Below are positions 1 through 8,653 of a stretch of DNA of 64,000 bases, piece by piece. Numbering within the stretch: position 1 is the first letter of the stretch; each line of letters starts with the position of its first letter. The translations under genes were made by a program, and so were the position numbers. The notes beneath the pieces were generated by a model. It was not told the origin of the DNA, did not search any database, and saw nothing but the letters and a program-made list of their open reading frames with translations. The DNA comes from Comamonas sp. BIGb0124 (GTDB taxonomy: Bacteria > Pseudomonadota > Gammaproteobacteria > Burkholderiales > Burkholderiaceae_C): contig NZ_RJVF01000008.1 in the NCBI RefSeq assembly GCF_003752175.1, positions 992,001 to 1,056,000 on the forward strand, read 5' to 3'.

Positions 1-1
1 G

Positions 2-196
2 CAGGCCGCTTTGACCGATTGCTCGGCCCGGGAATTGACCGTGATGTTTCCGCCCTCGCTGACGCCCCTGGCGTTCTCGCTGTGGGCCGAAAGCCTGAGG
101 GGCCAGTTCAGCAACGAGGCATGGCACGTCCGCGTGCGCCGCGCGGCCGACCAGCTCGAAGCAAAAAACACCCCTTCGAAACGACCCCGCCCATGA
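2..196 (+). CDS. Lhr-type DNA helicase, C-terminal end (partial)
   Basis: The frame is open from the window edge and shows 64 residues before a TGA. The piece SLTPLAFSLWAESLRGQ, followed by a stretch ending in RRAADQLEA, resembles the extreme C-terminus of ligase-associated Lhr-family ATP-dependent helicases. The next gene is a PdeM-type phosphoesterase whose ATG overlaps this stop (ATGA). That pairing is characteristic of the ligase-associated DNA repair cluster (Lhr, LigB, PdeM, LhpX). The catalytic part lies outside the window, so the call rests on a short tail plus context. Confidence 0.7.
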   Translation, partial: QAALTDCSARELTVMFPPSLTPLAFSLWAESLRGQFSNEAWHVRVRRAADQLEAKNTPSKRPRP

Positions 197-840
197 CCTC
201 CGCCAGCCTCGATTTCGAACGGGCCGGCACGCGCTTGACGGCGTATGCCGAGCGCGCGCTGTTCTGGCCGCGAGGCCGCTGCCTGCTGCTGGCCGATCTG
301 CATCTGGGCAAGGGCGAGGTGCTGCGTCGCGCAGGCATCCCCGTGCCTCGCGGCGGCACGGCCCATGACCTGGCCCGGCTCTCGGCCCTGATCGAACACT
401 GCCGGCCCGCCCAGTTGTGGGTGCTCGGCGATCTGCTGCACGGTCCGGTCCCGCCGCAATCGGACTGGCTCTTGCAATGGCTGGAATGGCGCGAAAGGCA
501 CGGCGAGGTGGCCGTGCACGTGGTACGCGGCAACCACGACCGCGCACTGGACGACCGGCAACTGGCCATCGAATCCCACACGGAAGGCCACCTGCTCGAG
601 CCGTTCGTGCTGACCCACCATGCCACGGAAACGTTGCAAGGCCATGTGCTCTGCGGACATCTGCACCCGGTCTGCCGCCTGCCGGCGCTGCGCCAGCGGT
701 GGCCTGCGTTTCATCTGGCTCCAGGGCAGACGGTGTTGCCCGCCTTCTCCGCTTTCACGGGCGGATCGGCGTTCCAGCCGGCGGCCGGCGAGCAGGCCCT
801 GCTCTGCGTGCAGGGCCACGTGGTCCGGGTCGTGGGCTGA
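193..840 (+). CDS. pdeM: PdeM-like DNA repair metallophosphoesterase
   Basis: This 215-residue calcineurin-like phosphoesterase belongs to the group found with Lhr helicases and bacterial ATP-dependent DNA ligases. Metal-binding motifs are visible in order: LLADLHLGKGE (about residues 34-44), the VLGDLLHG block (about 77-84), RGNHDR (about 112-117) and a late CGHLHP motif. The start is the ATG overlapping the upstream helicase stop, so translation is probably coupled. Known family members are Mn-dependent phosphoesterases or endonucleases implicated in DNA damage response. The direct substrate here is inferred from family and context only. Confidence 0.85.
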   Translation: MTSASLDFERAGTRLTAYAERALFWPRGRCLLLADLHLGKGEVLRRAGIPVPRGGTAHDLARLSALIEHCRPAQLWVLGDLLHGPVPPQSDWLLQWLEWRERHGEVAVHVVRGNHDRALDDRQLAIESHTEGHLLEPFVLTHHATETLQGHVLCGHLHPVCRLPALRQRWPAFHLAPGQTVLPAFSAFTGGSAFQPAAGEQALLCVQGHVVRVVG

Positions 841-909
841 GGGCGTATCCAGGCGATCGCACCGGTCTGCCTGTCTTTTTTCCGTCATTGCGATACGATA
901 GAATTGAAA

Positions 910-937
910 CCATCGTTACATTCATTCAGAACGATGG
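910..937 (+). promoter_or_regulatory. Inverted repeat over the chrB-like start codon
   Basis: CCATCGTT (910-917) and AACGATGG (930-937) are perfect 8-nt complementary arms around a 12-nt loop. The right arm contains the ATG of the downstream gene (934-936). It could be an operator or an mRNA hairpin that hides the start codon; no function is shown. Confidence 0.45.
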
Positions 938-1476
938 AAAAACTCAACTGGTTGCTGATCACCTACAAGGTTCCGCCGGAGCCGGCCGCCCGGCGTGTCG
1001 CGCTATGGCGCAAGCTCAAGGGCATGGGCGCGGTCTATCTGCAGAACGGCGTGTGCCTGCTGCCCAAGACCGACGACCACGTGCGGCGCCTGAAAATGCT
1101 GGAAAACGACATCGCGGAGCAGGATGGCGACTGCGTGATCCTCGAAACGGTGGCGCTCGACCGGGCCCAGGAGGACAAGGTCGTGGCCCGCTTCAAGGCC
1201 GATCGCGACGACGAGTACCGTGAGTTCATCGGCCGCTGCAACGACTTCGAGGCCGAGATCGCCAAGGAACGTGCGCAGAACAAGTTCACCTATGCCGAGC
1301 TCGAGGAGGAAGACACCGACCTCAAGAAACTGCAGAGCTGGCTGGTGAAGATCGGCAAGCTCGACTTCTACGGTGCGCCGCTCGCCGAAGAGGCAGCCCG
1401 CCACCTCCGTGCCTGCGAGGCGCTGCTCGACGCCTACGCCCGACAAGTCTTCGAGGCCCACGATGAAAACCGTTGA
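934..1476 (+). CDS. ChrB N-terminal-domain protein (chromate resistance regulator-like)
   Basis: The 180-residue protein begins MEKLNWLLITYKVPPEP and continues with VALWRKLKGMGAVYLQNG, the hallmark of the ChrB N-terminal domain. ChrB proteins act as chromate-responsive regulators or accessory factors in chromate resistance operons. Only this N-terminal type domain is present; the C-terminal ChrB half seen in long versions is absent. The ATG at 934 was chosen because family similarity begins there; a TTG at 904 in the same frame is the alternative. The MFS gene downstream overlaps the end by 14 nt, so the two form an operon. A role in chromate or oxyanion stress is inferred from the family. 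Confidence 0.75.
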   Translation: MEKLNWLLITYKVPPEPAARRVALWRKLKGMGAVYLQNGVCLLPKTDDHVRRLKMLENDIAEQDGDCVILETVALDRAQEDKVVARFKADRDDEYREFIGRCNDFEAEIAKERAQNKFTYAELEEEDTDLKKLQSWLVKIGKLDFYGAPLAEEAARHLRACEALLDAYARQVFEAHDENR

Positions 1477-2680
1477 AACCGCGCCCCCAACGCCGAGACA
1501 GGGCTGGCGGGCCATTCCCACCGGGGTCTGGGCACTGGGTTTCGTGTCCATGCTGATGGACATCTCCTCGGAGATGATCCATGCCCTGCTGCCGCTCTAC
1601 ATGGTGACCGTGCTGGGTACCTCGGTGCTCAGCGTCGGCCTGATCGAAGGCATTGCCGAAGCCACGGCCTCGATCACCAAGGTGTTTTCCGGCGCCTTGA
1701 GCGACAAGCTCGGCCAACGCAAGTGGCTGGCCGTTACCGGCTATGGGCTGGCCGCGCTGACCAAACCCGTGTTTCCGCTGGCGGGCACCATGGCCTGGCT
1801 GGTCGGCGCCCGTTTTGTCGACCGCATCGGCAAGGGCATCCGGGGCGCCCCCCGCGATGCGCTGGTGGCCGACATCACGCCACCGCACCTGCGCGGCGCC
1901 GCCTTCGGGTTGCGGCAGGCGCTCGACACGGTCGGCGCCTTCACCGGCCCGCTGCTGGCCATCGGACTGATGTGGCTCACCGCCGACCACTTTCCCACGG
2001 TGTTCTGGTTTGCCGTGCTGCCTGCGTTTGCCTCCGTGGCGGTGCTGGTCGTGTTCGTCAAGGAACCCGAGCGCCCTGCCCATGTCCGGCGCGTGCGGGC
2101 GCCCTTGAGCCGGACCGAACTGGCTCGACTCGGCTCGGCCTACTGGTGGGTGGTCGGCGTCGGCGCGGTGTTCACGCTGGCCCGCTTCAGCGAGGCCTTC
2201 CTGCTGCTGAGGGCCGAGGCCATGGGCGTGCCGCTGATGTGGACGCCAGCGGTACTGGTGCTGATGGGCCTGGCGTTCTTTGCCTCGTCCTATCCGGCCG
2301 GCGCCTTGTCCGATCGCACCAGCCGCGGCGGCGTGCTGGCCGTGGGCCTGGTGCTGCTGCTGGCAGCCGACCTGGTGCTGGCCACGGCCGACAGCTACTG
2401 GGGCCTGGGCGCAGGGCTGGTGCTGTGGGGTCTGCACATGGGCTTCACGCAGGGGCTGCTCGCGGCGCTCGTGGCCGACACCGCCACCACCGAGCTGCGC
2501 GGCACCGCCTTCGGCATGTTCAACCTGCTGACCGGCCTGGCCCTGCTCATCGCCAGCGTGCTGGCCGGACTGCTGTGGGACGTGATCGGTCACCAGGGCA
2601 CGTTCTATGCCGGTGCGGGATTCGCGGCCGCAGCGCTCGCCGGACTGGCGTTGCTGCGCCGGCGCGGCATCCTCCGTTGA
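1463..2680 (+). CDS. MFS transporter in chrB-like operon
   Basis: This 405-residue protein has about twelve hydrophobic segments and the major facilitator loop motif GALSDKLGQRKW (about residue 75), with a second GALSDRTSRGG in the second half. MDISSEMIHALLPLY near the N-terminus is typical of a bacterial MFS branch often sited next to chrB genes. The start overlaps the ChrB-like gene by 14 nt, indicating co-transcription and probably coupled translation. Efflux of chromate or another oxyanion is a context inference; no substrate residues are known to me. The protein lies in the inner membrane. Confidence 0.8.
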   Translation: MKTVETAPPTPRQGWRAIPTGVWALGFVSMLMDISSEMIHALLPLYMVTVLGTSVLSVGLIEGIAEATASITKVFSGALSDKLGQRKWLAVTGYGLAALTKPVFPLAGTMAWLVGARFVDRIGKGIRGAPRDALVADITPPHLRGAAFGLRQALDTVGAFTGPLLAIGLMWLTADHFPTVFWFAVLPAFASVAVLVVFVKEPERPAHVRRVRAPLSRTELARLGSAYWWVVGVGAVFTLARFSEAFLLLRAEAMGVPLMWTPAVLVLMGLAFFASSYPAGALSDRTSRGGVLAVGLVLLLAADLVLATADSYWGLGAGLVLWGLHMGFTQGLLAALVADTATTELRGTAFGMFNLLTGLALLIASVLAGLLWDVIGHQGTFYAGAGFAAAALAGLALLRRRGILR

Positions 2681-2789
2681 CGCCTCGTTTGCCCCCTGCC
2701 CTTGCACGGTTCCACCCCAGGCTCTCGTCAGCCCGCTCACCGCGCTACACTGCAACGCTTTGCCGCCGCCACGCCAACGAATACTGCCC

Positions 2790-3398
2790 ATGGATCTCCT
2801 GCTGCCTGCCTTCCTGGCCTTCATTGCGCTCTACATCGTCCGCTCCCGCGAGCAAGGCCAGCGCATCCGCCTGCTGGCCAGCCACCTGGGGCGCTACCGC
2901 ATCGAAAAATTGATGGAGCAGCTCACGCACAACTACATGCGTGCGCTCGACGAAAAAGACGCCGTGCGGCGCGGCCAGATCCTCGAGCTGCAGGAAGGCA
3001 CCGAACGCGAGCTCGCGGGCCAGTTCGCCAAGTTTGCCCAGGATTTCCGCACCGTTCCCACGGCCGACGCCCGGGTCAGCCGGCTGTCGTGGCCACTGCC
3101 CTACGCCAGCAAGCTTTTCCCCACGGCCACGGTCGACATGCGTGAGCTGCTTGCCGTCCACGCCCGCGGCATCCACGAGACGGCGGCCAATGCCCGCGGC
3201 CTGTCGCCCAAGGACAAGGCCTTCTGCATGACGGCCGAGCTGTTCCTGATGCAGCACAGTTGCCACTGGTTCTGCAAATCCAAGACCGTTGCATCGGCAC
3301 GCATGCTCGCCCGCCATAAAACGAGCTACGACCAATTGGTCCAATCCGTCTCGCCCGATACCCGGCGGGCCTACCTGCGTCTGGTCCAGCCGGACTGA
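2790..3398 (+). CDS. Conserved hypothetical protein with N-terminal membrane anchor
   Basis: 202 residues. It starts with a short hydrophobic segment (MDLLLPAFLAFIALYIV) followed at once by basic residues, suggesting a single N-terminal anchor with the bulk in the cytoplasm. The rest is mixed charged helix. A Cys/His-containing stretch, MQHSCHWFCK (about residues 152-161), stands out but matches no motif I recognise. The slyX gene follows after 6 nt, so the two are probably co-transcribed. I do not recognise the family. Confidence 0.65.
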   Translation: MDLLLPAFLAFIALYIVRSREQGQRIRLLASHLGRYRIEKLMEQLTHNYMRALDEKDAVRRGQILELQEGTERELAGQFAKFAQDFRTVPTADARVSRLSWPLPYASKLFPTATVDMRELLAVHARGIHETAANARGLSPKDKAFCMTAELFLMQHSCHWFCKSKTVASARMLARHKTSYDQLVQSVSPDTRRAYLRLVQPD

Positions 3399-3404
3399 GC
3401 CCCC

Positions 3405-3638
3405 ATGGACATCAACCCGCAAGACCGCGTCGGCCCGCGCCTCGACGAGCTCGAGATCAAGGCCAGCTACACCGAAGACCTGCTCGATCAGCTCAACCTG
3501 ACGATTTTTCGCCAGCAGCAGCAGATCGACCGATTGACGCAGCAAGTCGCCCAGCTCAAGGAACAGGCCAACCGCGCCGGACCGGGCGGGGACGCTGCCG
3601 TGCAGGATCCCCGCGACGAACTGCCGCCCCATTACTGA
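3405..3638 (+). CDS. slyX: SlyX family protein
   Basis: 77 residues. The core RLDELEIKASYTEDLLDQLN followed by QQQQIDRLTQQVAQLKEQ is the coiled-coil signature of SlyX, including the usual length and a C-terminus ending DELPPHY. SlyX function is unknown; it is a small cytoplasmic coiled coil. It sits 6 nt after the preceding gene and begins ATGGACATCAACCC. Confidence 0.85.
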   Translation: MDINPQDRVGPRLDELEIKASYTEDLLDQLNLTIFRQQQQIDRLTQQVAQLKEQANRAGPGGDAAVQDPRDELPPHY

Positions 3639-3716
3639 TCCTGTCCCCGGCCGAAAGCCACCGCCCAGCCGGGCGGCAAGGTCTATGATGGTTCATCTTG
3701 TGATCCGAGGATAGAT

Positions 3717-4628
3717 ATGGCCGCTGGCAGCTTGCTTGCCCTGCTCGACGACATCGCCACCGTGCTGGACGACGTCTCCGTCATGACCAAAGTGGCGGCC
3801 AAGAAGACCGCCGGGGTTCTGGGCGACGACCTCGCGCTCAACGCGCAACAGGTCACCGGCGTGACCGCCGAGCGCGAACTGCCCGTGGTGTGGGCCGTGG
3901 CCAAGGGCTCGCTGCGCAACAAGGTGATCCTGGTCCCGCTGGCCTTGCTCATCAGCGCGTTCGCACCCTGGGCCATCACGCCCCTGCTCATGGTGGGTGG
4001 CGCGTTTCTGTGTTTCGAAGGTGCGGAAAAACTCGCCCACAGGTTCCTGCACCCTCCGGCGAAACAGGCCGCCCAGCACGAGGAGCATGTGCAGAACATC
4101 CAGCAGGCGCCGGCCGACGCCGTGGCACTCGAGCGCGGCAAGATCAATGGCGCCGTGCGCACCGACTTCATCCTGTCGGCCGAAATCATCGCCATCACCC
4201 TGGGCGTGACCCAGGGCCAGCCCGTACTGGAACAGTTCGCCGTGCTCTCCGGTATCGCACTGCTCATGACCGTGGGCGTCTACGGCCTCGTGGCCGGCAT
4301 CGTCAAGCTCGACGATCTGGGATTGAACCTGAGTCAACGCAGCAGTGCCGGCGCACGACGTGCGGGCGCCTTCATCCTGGCCGCCGCGCCCTGGCTCATG
4401 AAGACGCTGTCCGTGCTGGGCACGGCCGCGATGTTCCTGGTCGGCGGCGGCATCCTCGCACATGGCGTGCCGATGCTGCATCACGGCGCGCAAGCGCTGG
4501 CCGAGGGCGGCGGCATCCAGGCCTTGCTGTTGGCTCAGCTCTTCAATGCCGGTGTCGGCCTCGTCGCCGGCGCCATCGTGCTCGGCGCGGTCACGCTCGT
4601 CAGCCGCCTGCGCAGAAAAACGCCCTGA
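3717..4628 (+). CDS. DUF808 (YedI-like) inner membrane protein
   Basis: 303 residues. The opening [20 protein letters not shown] and the following [18 protein letters not shown] are highly characteristic of the DUF808/YedI family. Several membrane segments follow (for example [18 protein letters not shown] at about 65-82, and more in the C-terminal half). The length matches the family. Function is unknown. It is a stand-alone gene, convergent with the SDR gene downstream. Confidence 0.85.
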   Translation: MAAGSLLALLDDIATVLDDVSVMTKVAAKKTAGVLGDDLALNAQQVTGVTAERELPVVWAVAKGSLRNKVILVPLALLISAFAPWAITPLLMVGGAFLCFEGAEKLAHRFLHPPAKQAAQHEEHVQNIQQAPADAVALERGKINGAVRTDFILSAEIIAITLGVTQGQPVLEQFAVLSGIALLMTVGVYGLVAGIVKLDDLGLNLSQRSSAGARRAGAFILAAAPWLMKTLSVLGTAAMFLVGGGILAHGVPMLHHGAQALAEGGGIQALLLAQLFNAGVGLVAGAIVLGAVTLVSRLRRKTP

Positions 4629-4701
4629 CCCGCCGAAGGCGGCTGCGGGCCTCCTGCGCGACGCGCACTGCGCTGCGTGACCGCCCGCCGCCCGGCCCCG
4701 C

Positions 4702-5460
4702 TCAGCCGCGTCCCACGAACGGCATCTTGGTGGCCATCACGGTGTGGAAAAGCACATTGGCCTCGAGCGGAAGATTGGCCATGTACAGCACCGAACGTCC
4801 GACGATGTCGACATCGATCATCGGCTCGGGCGCGATCTCGCCGTTGGCCTGCGGCACGCCCCGGGCCATGCGCGAGGCCAGCGGCGTCACCGCGTTGCCC
4901 ACGTCGATCTGCCCCACGGCAATGTCGTAGGCCCGGCCGTCGAGCGCGGCCGTCTTGGTCAGGCCCGCCACCGCATGCTTGGTGGCCGTGTAGGCCGCCG
5001 AGTTGGGACGCGGTGTATGCGCCGAGATCGAGCCGTTGTTGATGATGCGGCCGCCCTGCGGCGTCTGGTCGCGCATCGCGCGGAAAGCCTGCTGCAGGCA
5101 ATAGAACATGCCGTTGAGGTTGACGTCGACCACGCCTCGCCATTGCTCGGGCGTCCAGTCGATGAACGAGCCGGGCGGATTGGTCATGCCCGCGTTGTTG
5201 AACAAGAGGTCCACACGGCCAAAGGACTCGAGTGCCCGGTCGAACAGCGCGCGCACGGCCTGCGGATCGCAAACGTCGGTCGGCACCGCCAGTGCCTGGG
5301 CGGCATGGACACCCGCGGCCTGCCGCACGTCCTCGAGCATCTCGGCACGACGGCCGGCCAGCACCACCTGCCATCCATCGGCCAGCAAGGCCAGAGCGGC
5401 GGCGCGGCCGATTCCCGTTCCTGCGCCGGTCACGACGGCGGTCTTTTTCTGCATCTGCAT
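4702..5460 (-). CDS. SDR family NAD(P)-dependent oxidoreductase
   Basis: 252 residues with all classical short-chain dehydrogenase motifs: TGAGTGIG cofactor loop (about residues 11-18), LFNNAGM (about 86-92), NGSIS with the catalytic Ser, and YTATK with catalytic Tyr and Lys. The cofactor-binding loop GRRAEMLE with Arg-Arg after strand 2 suggests NADP preference. Substrate cannot be told. It lies downstream of rnr on the same strand, after that gene's terminator, so it likely has its own promoter. An internal ATG two codons in is an alternative start. Confidence 0.85.
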   Translation of the reverse strand: MQMQKKTAVVTGAGTGIGRAAALALLADGWQVVLAGRRAEMLEDVRQAAGVHAAQALAVPTDVCDPQAVRALFDRALESFGRVDLLFNNAGMTNPPGSFIDWTPEQWRGVVDVNLNGMFYCLQQAFRAMRDQTPQGGRIINNGSISAHTPRPNSAAYTATKHAVAGLTKTAALDGRAYDIAVGQIDVGNAVTPLASRMARGVPQANGEIAPEPMIDVDIVGRSVLYMANLPLEANVLFHTVMATKMPFVGRG

Positions 5461-5491
5461 GATGGGGTCTCCTCATGTGCCCGAGACGGGC

Positions 5492-5514
5492 AAAAAAAAT
5501 GGGCCACGGGGCCC
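5492..5514 (-). terminator. Terminator after rnr
   Basis: Read on the minus strand, GGGCC, a 4-nt loop and GGCCC are followed by A and eight T residues. It lies about 70 nt after the rnr stop, just before the SDR start. A second larger inverted repeat (AAAGGCCAGG / CCTGGCCTTT) lies between it and the rnr stop. Confidence 0.75.
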
Positions 5515-5580
5515 AGGTACATCGGCAAAGGCCAGGCCGGCATCCGAGGGGATGCACGACCTGGCCTTTCCACTGGCGCA

Positions 5581-8040
5581 TCAGCGCCTGGGCTTGCGGG
5601 CCTTGTCCTTGTTGCGCGGCTTGAGCTTGCTCACGGCCTTCTTCGCAGCCATCCTCAACGCGTCGATGGGCGACATCTCGGCACCGGGGTTGCGTTGGCG
5701 CGGCGCCGGACTGGCCAGCGTCGGCTGGACGGCCTCGGGGGCATGGGCCGCGTGGTTCGCGTGGTTCGCGTTCCCGCCTCTTGCAGAAGCCGACTTGCGG
5801 CCTGCACGCTTGCGGGAAGGCTGCGAGGGCTGCGACGACGGCGGCGCCTCGAAGCCGTCGTTTGCAGCCGCCGGCACTTCTTCGGGGGCGCTTTCGGGCG
5901 CCGGTCGTGCGCCGCGGTCACCGGAACGCTGGCCCCTGCCCGACTTCGACTTGCGTCCGCCGCCATCCAGCGCGGCCAGCGCAGGATCCTGGACCAGACG
6001 GAAATCGATCTTGCGGCCATCGAGATCCACACGGCTGACCTGCACCTGCACCCGCGAGCCGATGGCATACCGCATGCCGGTGCGCTCGCCCCGCAGCTCC
6101 TGCCGCGCCTCGTCGAAGCGGAAGTACTCGCCACCCAGTTCGGTGACGTGCACCAGCCCTTCGACATACATGCTGTCGAGGGTGACGAAGATGCCGAACG
6201 TCGTCGCCGCCGTGACCGTGCCGGCGAACTCCTCGCCCAGATGTTCGCGCATGTACTTGCACTTGAGCCAGGCCTCGACGTCCCGGCTGGCCTCGTCGGC
6301 CCGGCGCTCGTTGGCACTGCAATGCAGGCCGGCAGCCGTCCAGGCCGTCTGCTCGGCATAGGCCGACGCACTCACCTTGGTCGGCTTGACCGCCGGCTGC
6401 GCCACCCGCTGAGCCAGACGCTTTTCGAGCTTGGCGTAGGCTTCGCCCGGCGTGGGCAGCGTGGGCAGCTTGTACTGGGTGTTGGTGAGGATGGACTTGA
6501 TCACCCGATGCACCAGCAGATCCGGGTAACGCCGAATCGGACTGGTGAAGTGGGTGTAGGCCTCGTAGGCCAGCCCGAAGTGGCCGCTGTTGATCGGCGT
6601 GTAGATGGCCTGCTGCATGGAACGCAGCAGCATGGTCTGGATCTGCTGCGCGTCGGGCCGCTCGCGCGTGGCCGCCGCAATCGCCTGGAACTCGCCGGGG
6701 CTCGGCTCGTCGCTGACGGTCAGGCCCACGCCGATGGCCTTGAGGTAGTTGCGCAGGATGTCCTTCTTCTCGGGCGTCGGACCCTCGTGCACCCGGAACA
6801 GGCCGGTCCGCTTGTGCTGCTGGATGAAGTCGGCGGCGCACACATTGGCGGCCAGCATCGCTTCCTCGATCAACTTGTGGGCGTCGTTGCGCGTGCGCGG
6901 CACGATCTGTTCGATGCGTCCGTTCTCGTCGCAGACGATCTGCGTCTCGGTGGTCTCGAAATCCACCGCGCCTCGCGCATTGCGGGCCTTGAGCAGAGCC
7001 TGGTAGACGTCGTGCAGATTGAGGAAGTGAGGCACCAGCGCCTTGCGCTTGAACGCCTCGGGACCCCGGGTGTTGGCCAGGATGGCCGCCACCTCGGTGT
7101 AGGTCATGCGGGCATGGCTCCACATCACGGCCGGGTAGAACTGGTAGGCGTGGATCTCGCCCTTGGCGGTGATCAGCATGTCGGCCACCATGCACAGGCG
7201 CTCGACTTCGGGATTGAGCGAACACAGCCCGTTGCTCAGCTTCTCGGGCAGCATGGGAATCACGCGCCGCGGGAAATACACGCTGGTGGCCCGCTCGTAG
7301 GCGTCCACGTCGATGGGCTTGCCGGTCTGCACATAGTGGCTGACGTCGGCAATCGCCACCAGCAGGCGCCAGCCCTTGCTGCGGCCCACCTTGGCGGGTT
7401 CGCAGTACACGGCATCGTCGAAATCGCGCGCGTCTTCGCCGTCGATCGTGAGCAGGGGCACATCGGTGAGATCCACGCGATTGCGCCGGTCGGCAGGCCG
7501 CACCTTGTCGGGCAGTCCGCGGGCCTCGGCAATGCAGGCTTCGCTGAATTCATGGGGCACGTCGTATTTGCGCACCGCGATCTCGATTTCCATGCCGGGG
7601 TCGTCGATCTCGCCCAGCACTTCCTTGACCCGGCCGGCAGGCTGCCCATACAGCGCGGGAGGTTCGGTCAATTCGACCACCACCACCTGGCCCGGCTTGG
7701 CCGAGCCGGTCGCACCGCGCGGGATCAGCACATCCTGGCCGTAACGTTTGTCTTCGGGTGCCACCAGCCACACGCCGCTTTCCTGCAGCAGGCGACCGAT
7801 GATGCACTGGGCAGGGCGCTCGAGGATCTCGACGACCCGTCCCTCCGGACGCCCCCGGCGATCGTGCGCGACGATGCGGGCCTTGACCCGGTCGCGATGC
7901 AGCACGGCGCGCATCTCGTTGGGCGACAGATACAGATCGCCCTCCCCGTCGTCCCGGACCACAAAACCATGGCCATCGCGATGGCCGGCTACGGTTCCTT
8001 CGAATTCTTCGACGGATGTTGTGGGAGTCTTGAACTTTAT
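5581..8040 (-). CDS. rnr: Ribonuclease R
   Basis: About 819 residues. An N-terminal OB/cold-shock region (HRDGHGFVVRDDGEGDLYL) precedes the RNB catalytic domain with DGEDARDFDDAVY, whose aspartates hold the metals (about residue 200). An S1 RNA-binding domain follows (GTVTAATTFGIFVTLDSMYVEG, about 600-630), then a Lys/Arg-rich tail ending KDKARKPRR. The enzyme is a 3'-5' hydrolytic exoribonuclease able to degrade structured RNA. The start is uncertain: the only in-frame ATG (8094) lies antisense within the tRNA-Leu gene, and no ATG, GTG or TTG occurs between it and conserved sequence. An AGAAAGG Shine-Dalgarno-like run sits 6-9 nt before ATC (8043) and ATA (8040), so a rare start codon is possible. 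Confidence 0.9.
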   Translation of the reverse strand: MKFKTPTTSVEEFEGTVAGHRDGHGFVVRDDGEGDLYLSPNEMRAVLHRDRVKARIVAHDRRGRPEGRVVEILERPAQCIIGRLLQESGVWLVAPEDKRYGQDVLIPRGATGSAKPGQVVVVELTEPPALYGQPAGRVKEVLGEIDDPGMEIEIAVRKYDVPHEFSEACIAEARGLPDKVRPADRRNRVDLTDVPLLTIDGEDARDFDDAVYCEPAKVGRSKGWRLLVAIADVSHYVQTGKPIDVDAYERATSVYFPRRVIPMLPEKLSNGLCSLNPEVERLCMVADMLITAKGEIHAYQFYPAVMWSHARMTYTEVAAILANTRGPEAFKRKALVPHFLNLHDVYQALLKARNARGAVDFETTETQIVCDENGRIEQIVPRTRNDAHKLIEEAMLAANVCAADFIQQHKRTGLFRVHEGPTPEKKDILRNYLKAIGVGLTVSDEPSPGEFQAIAAATRERPDAQQIQTMLLRSMQQAIYTPINSGHFGLAYEAYTHFTSPIRRYPDLLVHRVIKSILTNTQYKLPTLPTPGEAYAKLEKRLAQRVAQPAVKPTKVSASAYAEQTAWTAAGLHCSANERRADEASRDVEAWLKCKYMREHLGEEFAGTVTAATTFGIFVTLDSMYVEGLVHVTELGGEYFRFDEARQELRGERTGMRYAIGSRVQVQVSRVDLDGRKIDFRLVQDPALAALDGGGRKSKSGRGQRSGDRGARPAPESAPEEVPAAANDGFEAPPSSQPSQPSRKRAGRKSASARGGNANHANHAAHAPEAVQPTLASPAPRQRNPGAEMSPIDALRMAAKKAVSKLKPRNKDKARKPRR

Positions 8041-8066
8041 GATATGATACCTTTCTTTCCTGAGAT

Positions 8067-8151
<85 letters not shown>

Positions 8152-8174
8152 ACGGTCATCAAGACCTATTTCAA

Positions 8175-8208
8175 AGCCCCGTGAGTTTAACGACTCACGG
8201 GGCTTTTT
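8175..8208 (+). terminator. Terminator after first tRNA-Leu
   Basis: AGCCCCGTGAGT and ACTCACGGGGCT form a perfect 12-bp stem with a 6-nt loop and run into a T tract. It ends transcription of the upstream tRNA-Leu. Confidence 0.9.
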
Positions 8209-8380
8209 GATTGCGCACTGGGCCGGTGACATGGCTTCATTAAAGCATAAAAAATCGAAGCAGCCCTGCAACTCCGGGCGCGCCCCTGCCCGCCAAAATC
8301 CAAAGCGGCGCGTCTTGGCCTCTCAAACAAAAAACTTGCATGGATTTGGCGTTCAAGCCGAATGGGCCTGAATCTCTTGC

Positions 8381-8386
8381 TATACT
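8381..8386 (+). promoter_or_regulatory. Candidate -10 box for second tRNA-Leu
   Basis: TATACT lies 17 nt before the tRNA 5' end, a suitable place for a -10 element. No convincing -35 box at 16-18 nt spacing is visible, so this is tentative. Confidence 0.35.
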
Positions 8387-8403
8387 AGCGTCATTCCTGA
8401 GAT

Positions 8404-8488
<85 letters not shown>

Positions 8489-8495
8489 AAATTAC

Positions 8496-8525
8496 AAAAG
8501 GGCCGCAAGCAATTGCGGCCCTTTT
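8496..8525 (+). terminator. Terminator after second tRNA-Leu
   Basis: AAAAGGGCCGCAA and TTGCGGCCCTTTT form a 13-bp stem with a GCAA loop, directly after the tRNA. Confidence 0.9.
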
Positions 8526-8555
8526 CGTATGGGCGTCACGCCAAGCATTCAACCC

Positions 8556-8582
8556 AAAAAAAGCGGCTCTTCGGCCGCTTTT
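8556..8582 (-). terminator. Terminator after rimO
   Basis: AAGCGGC and GCCGCTT form a 7-bp stem around a 6-nt loop. On the minus strand it is followed by a long T run, placing it about 70 nt after the rimO stop. The plus strand also shows a short T run, so it may work both ways. Confidence 0.8.
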
Positions 8583-8653
8583 CTGTCTCTGTGACTGCTC
8601 TTGCAGAGAACAACCGGCCGCTCCGGGCAGCCGCCACCCTCCCCCTCGATCGA

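Noticed and set aside
1322-2824. 500-codon minus-strand frame
   Set aside because: Antisense to the MFS transporter; Gln/His/Gly-rich shadow sequence.
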